From: VRUE01 sp963716245 | GTDB taxonomy: Bacteria > Actinomycetota > Thermoleophilia > Solirubrobacterales > 70-9 | DNA: 64,000 nucleotides | Reading direction: 5' to 3' | Assembly: GCA_963716245.1 (NCBI GenBank) | Contig: OY970300.1 | Location: 2,418,001-2,482,000 of the forward strand | Shown: one piece after another, positions 24,936 to 32,792 of the stretch | Layout: each line of letters opens with the position of its first letter | How positions within the stretch are numbered: the first letter of the stretch is position 1 | The notes under the pieces: generated by a model | What the model saw: the letters and a program-made list of their open reading frames with translations, nothing else | What the model was told of the DNA's origin: nothing | The model's database searches: none | Program-made: the position numbers and the translations under genes

Positions 24936-24983
24936 ACGTGCCGCTACTTGACCCACCGTATAGGTGGTCAAGTAGCGGCACGT
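24936..24983. terminator. long palindromic terminator, repeat copy A
   Basis: ACGTGCCGCTACTTGACCCACC is followed by a 5-nt loop and GGTGGTCAAGTAGCGGCACGT; one extra C is the only bulge. It lies between the convergent RTX and pcm genes and touches the pcm stop. A second copy with the same core is at 42881-42936. Confidence 0.85.
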
Positions 24984-25630
24984 CAGCTCGGGGCGAAGCC
25001 CTCGTCCCCGACCAGGGGCACGAAGCGGCAGGGGCCGATCGCCTCGCCGCTCAGCTGCTGTCCCCGCCGCTGGTAGACGGTGAGCATGTCGGCGCCCTCG
25101 GCGGCGATCGGGACGACGAGCCGGCCTCCGTCGCCGAGTTGCCCGAGCAGCGTGCGCGGCGGCGCCGGGGCGGTGGCGTGGATCGCGATCGCATCGAAGG
25201 GCGCCCTGTCGGCGAGCCCGCGGCTGCCGTCCCCGACGATCGTCTCGACGTTCGCGATCCCGAGCGAGTCGAGGGTGAGCCGGGCGCCCTCCGAGAGATC
25301 GACGTGCCGCTCGACGCTGATCACCTCGCCGGCGAGACTCGCCAGCACGGCCGCGGAGTAGCCGCTGCCGGTGCCGATCTCGAGCACGCGCTCGTCCCCT
25401 TCCAGCGCCAGCGCCTGGGCGATCGCCGCGACGATCCAGGGCTGGGAGATGGTCTGGCTCTCGCCGATCGGCAGGGCCGAGTCCGAGTAGGCGCGCGAGC
25501 GGAGCCGGGCGGGCACGAACGGCTCGCGCGGGACCGCCCCCATCGCCCGCAGCACGCGCTCGTCCGAGATGCCGCGCCGGCGCAGATGGTGCTCGACCAT
25601 CGAGGCGCGCAGGGCGGCGAAATCAGGCAT
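24983..25630 (-). CDS. pcm: protein-L-isoaspartate O-methyltransferase
   Basis: The 215-residue class I SAM methyltransferase repairs isoaspartyl residues in damaged proteins. Motifs are AMGAVPREPFVPARLRSRAY, the family segment LPIGESQTISQPWIVAAIAQAL, SAM motif I VLEIGTGSGYSAAVLA and the acidic loop VISVERHVDL. Length is normal. No signal peptide. It starts 23 bp after the Crp/Fnr gene on the same strand, so it is probably co-transcribed with it. Its 3' end abuts the long palindromic terminator. Confidence 0.93.
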   Translation of the reverse strand: MPDFAALRASMVEHHLRRRGISDERVLRAMGAVPREPFVPARLRSRAYSDSALPIGESQTISQPWIVAAIAQALALEGDERVLEIGTGSGYSAAVLASLAGEVISVERHVDLSEGARLTLDSLGIANVETIVGDGSRGLADRAPFDAIAIHATAPAPPRTLLGQLGDGGRLVVPIAAEGADMLTVYQRRGQQLSGEAIGPCRFVPLVGDEGFAPS

Positions 25631-25653
25631 GGCGACCGCTGGGTCGCGTCATC

Positions 25654-26358
25654 TCAGAAAATGTAGTTCCGCAGCTTCGCCGGGGCGAGGATCGTGACCC
25701 GGCCACGCCCGGGGCGGACGACGCCCGCGCGCTCGAGGTCGGCGAGGAAGCGGCTGACGCTCTCCCGCGAGGTGCCCGCCAGCTGGGCGAGGTCCGACTG
25801 GTTCATGCGGATCGTCACCTCGCCGCTCTCGCCTCCCCGCGGGGCCTCTTCGGCGACCAGCTGCGAGAGGACGCCGGCGACCCTGCTCGGCACCGTCTGG
25901 AAGGACTGGCGCGAGATCCGCTCGTTGGCGGCGCGCAGGCGACGGACGAGGGCGGCGACGAGCTTGACCGTGATCTCCGGATGGCGGGCGAGCAGCGCCC
26001 GCACCTCGCCTGCCGGCAGCGCCAGCAGCTCTCCGTCGCTGAGCGCTTCGACGCTGGCCGAGCGCACCTCGCCGTCGAGCATCGCCAGCTCGCCGAAGAT
26101 GTCGCCCGGCCCGAGCGTCGCGAGCGTGATCGCGCGCCCGTCGGAGTGCTCGCGGGTGACGCGGAAGCTGCCCGCGCGGACGATGTAGCAGGCGTCTGAG
26201 CGGTCGCCCTCGTGGAAGACCCGCGTCGCGGCCGGGAAGGACCGGGGCACCGCCACGCGCGAGAAGCTCTCCAGCTCGTCGTGCTCCAGGCCGGCGAAGA
26301 GGGGCACGCTGCGCAGCAGCTCGACCGGGCTCAGGCTCTCCTCCACTCGGTCCCCCAT
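25654..26358 (-). CDS. Crp/Fnr family transcriptional regulator
   Basis: The 234-residue protein has an N-terminal cyclic-nucleotide-binding beta barrel (VFHEGDRSDACYIVRAGSFRVTREHSDG, then GPGDIFGELAMLDGEVRSASVEALSDGELLAL), a long dimerisation helix and a C-terminal winged helix (NQSDLAQLAGTSRESVSRFLADLERAGVV). The glycine-glutamate-leucine cluster FGELAML is the phosphate-binding cassette region of CRP. No cysteine cluster for an Fe-S centre is present, so it is CRP-like rather than FNR-like. Targets are unknown. A 36-nt inverted repeat lies just upstream at 26378-26413. It is probably co-transcribed with pcm. Confidence 0.92.
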   Translation of the reverse strand: MGDRVEESLSPVELLRSVPLFAGLEHDELESFSRVAVPRSFPAATRVFHEGDRSDACYIVRAGSFRVTREHSDGRAITLATLGPGDIFGELAMLDGEVRSASVEALSDGELLALPAGEVRALLARHPEITVKLVAALVRRLRAANERISRQSFQTVPSRVAGVLSQLVAEEAPRGGESGEVTIRMNQSDLAQLAGTSRESVSRFLADLERAGVVRPGRGRVTILAPAKLRNYIF

Positions 26359-26377
26359 AGGGGGATTATCGCCGTAA

Positions 26378-26413
26378 CCGACTTTGACCACACTGGAGTG
26401 GGGTGAAAGTCGG
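26378..26413. promoter_or_regulatory. inverted repeat between lhr and the Crp/Fnr gene
   Basis: CCGACTTTGACCACAC, a 4-base loop, then the complementary arm with 14 of 16 positions paired. It starts 20 bp upstream of the regulator ATG and ends 10 bp downstream of lhr. It could terminate lhr or serve as an operator for the Crp/Fnr gene; no T run follows it. Confidence 0.5.
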
Positions 26414-26423
26414 CTGCGTTCGC

Positions 26424-29400
26424 TCAGCGCGCACTGGCGGTCAGCTTGCGCGGGCCGCGGCTGAAGCCGGCGCTGAGCAGGGCCTCCTCGTGGCCGGAGC
26501 CGATCACCGGTTCGCCGTCGAGCTTCTCGATGCCGAGCTTCGGCAGGCGGCCGGCGGTGACGGCGTCGGCGAGGGCCTGCGCCGCGGCGGCGAGATCCGC
26601 GTCGCTCAGCTGGGTGAGACGGAGGATGCCGCGGCCGCCGCGCTCGACGTAGACGAGCGGCTCGCCGTCGCGCAGCAGGACGTGGGCGCCGGCGGCGCGG
26701 GCGGGCCGGCGGCCCGAGGGCGGTTTCGGCCAGGGCAGCGAGGCGCCGTAGGGGTTGGCCGGGTCGGTGGCGGCGAGGATCTGGAACGAGCCGTCCGGTT
26801 CTGGCAGCGAGCGCAGCCGCTCGACCGCTCCGGGAAGGGCGAACTGGGCGCCGCCCAGGCCCTCGACGAAGTAGCCGCGGCGGGCGGTGCCGAGCAGCTC
26901 GAGGTTGCCCAGCTCCGCGTAGAGGGTCGAGAAGCCGCCGGGGACGCCCTCGGCGAGCACGGTCTCGCGGGTGACGATCCCGTAGCGCTCCAGCATCAGC
27001 TCGGCCTGGGCGCGCAGGCGGGCGCCCGGTCCGGGTGCGTTGGCGAACAGCGGCTCGGTCAGCGACCAGCGGCCCTGCATCGCCGGGCCGGCGGCCGAGC
27101 GGCGGCGCGCGAAGCGGCGCCCCTGGCGCTCCTGGGGCGGGACGGCGCGCAGGCGCGGCGCCCGCAGCGGCGCGAAGGCGTCGTTGGTCACCTCGCCGCT
27201 CCAGGCCATGTCCCAGAGTGCGTTGTGCAATTCCTCGGCGGGGACGTCGAGGTCGGCGACGAGGTCGAGCCAGAAGGCCGGCCCGGCGGCGAGCCGCTCG
27301 CGGATCGCGTCGTGCGGGGCGCCCTCGGCGGGCTCCAGCTTGGCGTTGGCCGGCGGCGGCCCGGCCAGGCGCACGTCCTCGCGGAAGTAGAGGGCGATGC
27401 GGCCGTCGCTGCGGCCGAGCGGGCCGGCGCCGATCCAGACGACCTCGCCGCTGGTGCAGAGCTCGTCGAGCCAGCTGGGCGAGTAGGCGCCGAGCCGGCG
27501 CGGCAGCACGTCGCCCTCCCAGACCTTGGCGGTCAGCGCGACGCCCTGCAGCGGCACGAGCGCGTCGCGGAGGCGGTCGATTCCGGCACCGGAGGCGCGG
27601 TGGGCGTCGACGTTCTGCCAGCTCGGCAGGAAGCGGGCGAAGCGGTCGCGGCCGGCCGGCTCGACCTCGCGCCGCAGGTGCGCGAGGCTCGCGCGGCGGA
27701 CGCGGCGCAGCACGTCGGCGTCGCACCACTCGCGTTCGGAGCCCCCGGGGGCGAGCTCGCCCCGAACGACCGCCCCTTCGCGCTCCAGCTCGCGCAGGGC
27801 GGGCATCGGGTCGACCCCGTAGCGGCTCGCCAGCTGCACGGTCGGGAAGGGCCCGTGGGTGCGGGCGTAGCGGCGGACCAGCGCCCGCATCGCGTCGGGG
27901 TGGTCCTCCAGGAAGGTCTCGGGCAGGCCGGGCGGCGGCGGCACGCCGAGCGCGTCGCGGTAGAGGCCGGCGTCCTCGCCGGCGACGTAGCGCTCCTCGC
28001 CGTTGACGCGAACCAGCGCGACGCGGCGCTCGCCGACCAGCTTCTCGAGCATCGAGGCGGCCGAGTAGCCCTCGGCGACCCGCTCCTCACACTCCTCTGC
28101 GGTCAGGTCGCCGAGGTTGCGCAGCACCTGCTGGAGCGCGTCGCGGTCGCCGGCCCGGCCCGCCTCGGTGCGGTGCTGTAGCTGTTCCTCGACCTCTCCG
28201 AGCGCCTCGGGGTCGATCAGCTCGCGCAGCTCCTCCTGGCCGAGCAGCTCGCGCAGCAGGTCGCGGTCGAGGGCGAGCGCCGCGGCACGCCGCTCCGCGT
28301 TCGGCGTGTCCCCCTCGTACATGTACGTGGCGACGTAGTCGAAGAGCAGCGAGGACGCGAACGGCGAGGCGGTCGGCGTCTCGACCTCGACCAGGTTGAG
28401 CTTGCGAGCGTGGAGGTCGCGCAGCAGGTCGCGCAGCGAGGGCAGGTCGAGCACGTCGCGCAGGCACTCGCGGTAGGTCTCCAGGATCACCGGGAAGCGC
28501 GGGAAGTCGCGCGCCACCTCCAGCAGGCTCTGCGACTTCAGCCGCTGCTGCCAGAGCGGCGTGCGCTTGCCGGGGTAGGCGCGCGGGATCAGCAGCGAGC
28601 GGGCGGCGTTCTCGCGGAAGCGGGCGCCGAACAGCGCCGAGCCCGACAGCTCGCGCACGACCAGGTCCTCCAGCTCGTCGGGCTCGATCATCACCAGGTC
28701 GGCGGGCGGCGGGTCGTCGGCGTCGGGCAGGTGGACGACGATCCCCTCGTCGGACCAGATCGCGTCGGCCTCCAGCTCGCGCTCCTCGCGGATCTTCTGG
28801 GCCAGCGCCAGGCCCCAGGCGGCGTGGACGCGGCCGCCGTAGGGCGAGAGGATGCAGAGGCGCCAGTCGCCGATCTCGTCGCGGAAGCGCTCGACCACGA
28901 TCGTCTCGTCGGAGGGGACGACCCGGGTCGCCTGCTGCTGCTCGCGCAGGTAGGCGACCAGGTTGCGCGCGGCGCGCTCGTCGAGGTCGTACTCCGTCGC
29001 CAGCTCCTCCGGCTCGCGCGCGACCGCCTCGCGCGCGAAGGCGCCGATCGCCTTGCCCAGCTCGGCCGGGCGGCCGATCCCGTCGCCCTTCCAGAACGGC
29101 ACGGCACCGGGCAGGCCCGGCGCGGGAGTGACGATCACCCGGTCGCGGGTGATCTCCTCGATCCGCCAGGTCGTCGCGCCGAGCAGAAAGGTCTGGCCGG
29201 GGCGCGCCTCGTAGACCATCTCCTCGTCGAGCTCGCCGACCCGGCGGCCGTCGGGCAGGTGGACGCCGTAGAGGCCGCGGTCGGGGATCGTGCCGGCGTT
29301 GGTCACGACCAGCGAGCGGGCGCCTTTGCGGCCGTGGATCGTGCCCTTGGTGCGGTCCCAGACGATCCGGGGCCGCAGCTCCGCGAAGCGGTCGGACGGG

Positions 29401-31061
29401 TAGCGCCCGTCGAGCATGTCGAGCACGTTCTCGAGCTGTTCGCGCGAGAGGTCGCTGAACGGCTCCGTGGCGGTGACCAGGCGCTCGACCTCGTCGACCG
29501 ACCACTCGTCGAGCGCCGCCATCGAGACGAGCTGCTGGGCGAGCACGTCGAGCGGGTTCTGCGGGATCACCGTCTCCTCGATCGCCCCTTCGCGCATCCG
29601 CCGCGCGACGACCGCGCACTCGAGCAGGTCGGCGCGGAACTTGGGGAAGATACGGCCGCGCGAGACCTCGCCCAGCGAGTGGCCGGCCCGCCCCACCCGC
29701 TGCAACCCGCGGCTGACCGACTTCGGCGACTCGACCTGGATCACCAGGTCGACCGCCCCCATGTCGATGCCGAGCTCCAGCGACGACGTGGCCACGAGGC
29801 ACGGCAGCTGACCGGACTTCAGCAACTCCTCCACGACCGTGCGCTCCTCGTGGGACAACGATCCGTGGTGGGCGCGGGCGATTTCCGGGAGGCTCTGGCC
29901 CGCGGGAGAAGCGTCCCCGGCAGACGCACCCTGCGCGCCATCGTTGCCCAGCTGCTCGGTAGCGGGTAGCTCGCTCCATTCGCCTTCGTAGGCCAACTCG
30001 TTCAAGCGCTTTGCAATTCGCTCCGCCGCCCTGCGGTTGTTGACGAAGACGATCGTCGAGGTGTGTTCCTGGACGAGCTTCAGCAGCTCGGGGTAAATGG
30101 CCGGCCATATGGAGCGGACGTGGGCGTTCGGCTCGCCATCCGCCGGAATGCCATCCTCGCTCGGAAAGTTCGGCGCCCCAGGTTCCGACATGTCCTCGAC
30201 CGGCACGACGATCTCGAGGTCCAGCTCCTTCGCCACCCCCGCATCCACGATCTCGCACTCCCGCTTCGGCCCCACGAGGAACTGAGCTATCCGCTCCAAC
30301 GGGCGCTGAGTCGCGGACAGCCCGATCCGCTGGATCCCTGGTCCATCCGCTCCTGCGGTGGGTGGTGTGGGGCTGGGTTCCTCGCCCGCAGCCTGCGAGG
30401 ACGAGGAGCCCTGCCCCGCGACAGGACCCGCCGCCCGGGGCGCATGGTCCTTGACCAGGTGATCGAGCCGCTCGAGGGTCAGCGCCAGGTGCGAGCCCCG
30501 CTTCGATTGGGCGACGGCGTGAATCTCGTCGACGATCACCGCCTCGACCCCGGTGAGGATCTGGCGCGCTTCGGAGGAGAGGATCAGGTAGAGCGACTCG
30601 GGGGTCGTGATCAGGATCTCAGGCGGCGTTTTGCGCATTGCGCGCCGTTCGGCCTGGCTGGTGTCGCCGGTGCGCAGGCCGACGGAGATGTCGGCGCCGA
30701 TCCCGCGCAGCGGCGCCCGCAGGTTGCGCTCGATGTCGTAGGAGAGCGCCTTCAGCGGCGACACGTAGACCAACTTCACTCCGGACGGCTGCTCCGCTGC
30801 GCGTCCGCCGCCGCCGGGCTCCCCGTCCGGCTGTGGCGGCCGGCGGGAGAGGCGGTCGATGCCCCAGAGGAAGGCGGCCAGCGTCTTGCCGGAGCCGGTC
30901 GGGGCGCAGATCAGCGCGTTCGAGCCGCCGGAGATCGCTCGCCAGCCGCCCGCCTGGGCGGGCGTCGGCCCCTCGAAGGAGGCCTCGAACCAGCGCCTGA
31001 CCGGCGGGCTGAACGGCGCCAGCGGGTCGTCTTTCGCACTTGCTTTACGGTCGGTCGGCAA
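26424..31061 (-). CDS. lhr: Lhr-type large ATP-dependent helicase
   Basis: The 1545-residue superfamily 2 helicase has the length of bacterial Lhr. The N-terminus holds RecA-like domains: Q-like motif PTPAQAGGWRAI, Walker A CAPTGSGKTLAAF, DEIH box VIVDEIHAVAQSKRGSHLALTLERL, SAT motif IGLSATQRP, and in domain 2 ATSSLELGIDMGAVDLVIQVESPKS with QRVGRAGHSLG. The winged-helix and Lhr-core domains follow, then the long C-terminal region of bacterial Lhr with DEAD/H-associated segments. It unwinds RNA:DNA hybrids 3' to 5' and is tied to DNA repair. It is complete, with no frameshift seen. Confidence 0.96.
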   Translation of the reverse strand: MPTDRKASAKDDPLAPFSPPVRRWFEASFEGPTPAQAGGWRAISGGSNALICAPTGSGKTLAAFLWGIDRLSRRPPQPDGEPGGGGRAAEQPSGVKLVYVSPLKALSYDIERNLRAPLRGIGADISVGLRTGDTSQAERRAMRKTPPEILITTPESLYLILSSEARQILTGVEAVIVDEIHAVAQSKRGSHLALTLERLDHLVKDHAPRAAGPVAGQGSSSSQAAGEEPSPTPPTAGADGPGIQRIGLSATQRPLERIAQFLVGPKRECEIVDAGVAKELDLEIVVPVEDMSEPGAPNFPSEDGIPADGEPNAHVRSIWPAIYPELLKLVQEHTSTIVFVNNRRAAERIAKRLNELAYEGEWSELPATEQLGNDGAQGASAGDASPAGQSLPEIARAHHGSLSHEERTVVEELLKSGQLPCLVATSSLELGIDMGAVDLVIQVESPKSVSRGLQRVGRAGHSLGEVSRGRIFPKFRADLLECAVVARRMREGAIEETVIPQNPLDVLAQQLVSMAALDEWSVDEVERLVTATEPFSDLSREQLENVLDMLDGRYPSDRFAELRPRIVWDRTKGTIHGRKGARSLVVTNAGTIPDRGLYGVHLPDGRRVGELDEEMVYEARPGQTFLLGATTWRIEEITRDRVIVTPAPGLPGAVPFWKGDGIGRPAELGKAIGAFAREAVAREPEELATEYDLDERAARNLVAYLREQQQATRVVPSDETIVVERFRDEIGDWRLCILSPYGGRVHAAWGLALAQKIREERELEADAIWSDEGIVVHLPDADDPPPADLVMIEPDELEDLVVRELSGSALFGARFRENAARSLLIPRAYPGKRTPLWQQRLKSQSLLEVARDFPRFPVILETYRECLRDVLDLPSLRDLLRDLHARKLNLVEVETPTASPFASSLLFDYVATYMYEGDTPNAERRAAALALDRDLLRELLGQEELRELIDPEALGEVEEQLQHRTEAGRAGDRDALQQVLRNLGDLTAEECEERVAEGYSAASMLEKLVGERRVALVRVNGEERYVAGEDAGLYRDALGVPPPPGLPETFLEDHPDAMRALVRRYARTHGPFPTVQLASRYGVDPMPALRELEREGAVVRGELAPGGSEREWCDADVLRRVRRASLAHLRREVEPAGRDRFARFLPSWQNVDAHRASGAGIDRLRDALVPLQGVALTAKVWEGDVLPRRLGAYSPSWLDELCTSGEVVWIGAGPLGRSDGRIALYFREDVRLAGPPPANAKLEPAEGAPHDAIRERLAAGPAFWLDLVADLDVPAEELHNALWDMAWSGEVTNDAFAPLRAPRLRAVPPQERQGRRFARRRSAAGPAMQGRWSLTEPLFANAPGPGARLRAQAELMLERYGIVTRETVLAEGVPGGFSTLYAELGNLELLGTARRGYFVEGLGGAQFALPGAVERLRSLPEPDGSFQILAATDPANPYGASLPWPKPPSGRRPARAAGAHVLLRDGEPLVYVERGGRGILRLTQLSDADLAAAAQALADAVTAGRLPKLGIEKLDGEPVIGSGHEEALLSAGFSRGPRKLTASAR

Positions 31062-31085
31062 CCGACCGATCTTACGCTGCGTGCG

Positions 31086-32222
31086 TTACGGGCGGCCGCC
31101 GGCGAAGCTGACGTAGGCGGGCCATGCCGGCTTCGGGGCGAAGGCTTCGGTGAACAGGCCGGTGCCGCCGCAGAAGTTGCAGGAGCCCTCCTGGTCCTCA
31201 ACCGCGAACCAGTAGACGCGCTGCATCTTCCATTTGCGCTGGTTGGCCTCCAGGAGCCGGAAGGCGCCTTTCAGCTGCTTGACCTGGCCCCGCCTGCCTT
31301 TCGCGAAGGAGTTGGTCGAGCTGGGCGGCTGGGAGCTCCAGCCGAGCTCGGTCAGCCACATGCCCTTGCCGCTGTCGCGGTGCACGTCGAGCACATGGCG
31401 AAGGTCCTCGATGTAGGAGGGCAGGCGTTTGTAGGTGCCGGTGTACGGATGCAGCGCGACGCCGTGGAACTTCCCTTTCACCCCCGGCGTCCTGCGGTAC
31501 ATCTGGTCGAGGAAGTCGGTCGCGAAGTAGGCCTGGCGGGGGCCGCGTCTGATCAGCGCCTCGATCGGCCGCGCGAACATGCCGCCGAGGACGATCCGCG
31601 CGCCGGCGTCGGCACCTCTGATCGCGCCGTAGGAGAGGTTGACCAGCTTGCCGTATTCGGCCGGGTTCGGCCGCGCCACGAAGTACTTGAAGTTCTGCTC
31701 GTTCCAGAGCTGCCAGACGCGGATCGGCCGTTTCGGCACGCCCGGGTTTTCCGCCCAGAAGCTGCCGTTGGGGCCGTAGCGGAGGATCGCTTCGCGCAGG
31801 AAGCGCGTCCAGCCGGTGCGCTGCACGCCGGTGCGCACGGGCAGGAACCGCGGCGGATGGCTGGGCACGACCGGATCCGACGGCACCGCCCAGGTCGGCG
31901 CCCCGTAGAAGTACGGCAGCACCTCGATCCCGGCACCCGCTGCGGCCGCGACGATCGAGTCGACGCTCGCCCATTCGAACACTCCCCCCTGCACCGGCTG
32001 CACCGTGCCCCAGAAGAACGGGACCCGGATGCTGTCGACGCCGCCCCGCTTGAGGCGCTGGAGCCGTTCGAAGCTGGGCGTGGCCTGGGGCACGACGCCC
32101 CAGAACTTGGCCGGGACCGCCCCGGCGGTGGGGGCGGCGAGCGTCAGGCCGACCGCGACGATCGCCACGGCGGCCGTGAGGGCACGCATCTTGGATCGCA
32201 TCCGTGCGGCGCTGTCAGACAT
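31086..32222 (-). CDS. secreted glycoside hydrolase-like TIM barrel (clan GH-A)
   Basis: The 378-residue protein has a signal peptide (MRALTAAVAIVAVGLTLAAPTAGA) and a clan GH-A style barrel. VWQLWNEQNFKYF gives the acid/base Glu after Asn, and GMWLTELGWSS gives the nucleophile Glu. HPYTGTYKRLPSYIEDL and VYWFAVEDQEGS are also typical of GH5/GH39-like enzymes. CNFCGG near the C-terminus could form a disulfide. It would hydrolyse or bind an extracellular glycan; the exact GH family needs a profile search. It follows the membrane-anchored protein gene by 3 bp, making a two-gene operon. The start may be any of three nearby Met codons. Confidence 0.75.
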   Translation of the reverse strand: MSDSAARMRSKMRALTAAVAIVAVGLTLAAPTAGAVPAKFWGVVPQATPSFERLQRLKRGGVDSIRVPFFWGTVQPVQGGVFEWASVDSIVAAAAGAGIEVLPYFYGAPTWAVPSDPVVPSHPPRFLPVRTGVQRTGWTRFLREAILRYGPNGSFWAENPGVPKRPIRVWQLWNEQNFKYFVARPNPAEYGKLVNLSYGAIRGADAGARIVLGGMFARPIEALIRRGPRQAYFATDFLDQMYRRTPGVKGKFHGVALHPYTGTYKRLPSYIEDLRHVLDVHRDSGKGMWLTELGWSSQPPSSTNSFAKGRRGQVKQLKGAFRLLEANQRKWKMQRVYWFAVEDQEGSCNFCGGTGLFTEAFAPKPAWPAYVSFAGGRP

Positions 32223-32225
32223 GAC

Positions 32226-32792
32226 TCAGCTCGCCTCGGGCGAGGCCGGCGCGCCGGGATCGCCCTGCTGCCGCTTGCGTCGCATCGCGACCGCGCCGAT
32301 CGAGATCGCCGCCAGCACGGCCAGGGCGATCAGGATCGGCACCAGCGGAGAGCTGCCGTCGTCGTCGGTCGAAGTGGGGGCCACGTCGAGGGGCTTGATC
32401 GCATCGCCACCGGACTTCGCCTGCTTGTCGGCTTTACCGGTGCCCTCGCCGCCTTTTCCGTCGCCGTCCTTGCGACCCCCTCCGGCCGCGGCGGAATCGT
32501 CATCGCGCCCGTTGTTGTCCGATTCGCTCCCGTCCGTGGAGCCGGTCTGCGTGGCAGACTGACCGGGCCCATCGCCCGTATCCGAGGAGTTGGCCCGCTT
32601 CTTTTGCGTCTTTCCCTCGTTTGGAATTTCAGCGGGCGGCACGTCGCAGTATTGGATCTCGGCCGAACCCTTGGGGCAATCCACAGCGGTGCCAACAGCA
32701 GGAAAGCAAGCAAATGCCATCAGCGCAAAGACTGAAAGCAGCCCGAGGCGGGCGCCCGCCCGTGGCCGGATTCGGTGGGGCATCTCAAGCAT
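32226..32792 (-). CDS. membrane-anchored low-complexity protein, unknown function
   Basis: The protein of about 188 residues has an N-terminal signal (LGLLSVFALMAFACFPAVGTA), a short cysteine-containing head (VDCPKGSAEIQYCDVPPAEIP), a roughly 90-residue linker rich in Gly, Ser, Asp and Lys, and a single C-terminal helix (PLVPILIALAVLAAISIGAVA) followed by MRRKRQQ. This is a type I surface protein with a cytoplasmic basic tail. I do not recognise the family. It heads an operon with the GH-like barrel, which it might tether or serve. Its 5' end overlaps the divergent Wzy-like gene. ATG codons at 32792 and 32783 are both possible starts. Confidence 0.65.
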   Translation of the reverse strand: MLEMPHRIRPRAGARLGLLSVFALMAFACFPAVGTAVDCPKGSAEIQYCDVPPAEIPNEGKTQKKRANSSDTGDGPGQSATQTGSTDGSESDNNGRDDDSAAAGGGRKDGDGKGGEGTGKADKQAKSGGDAIKPLDVAPTSTDDDGSSPLVPILIALAVLAAISIGAVAMRRKRQQGDPGAPASPEAS

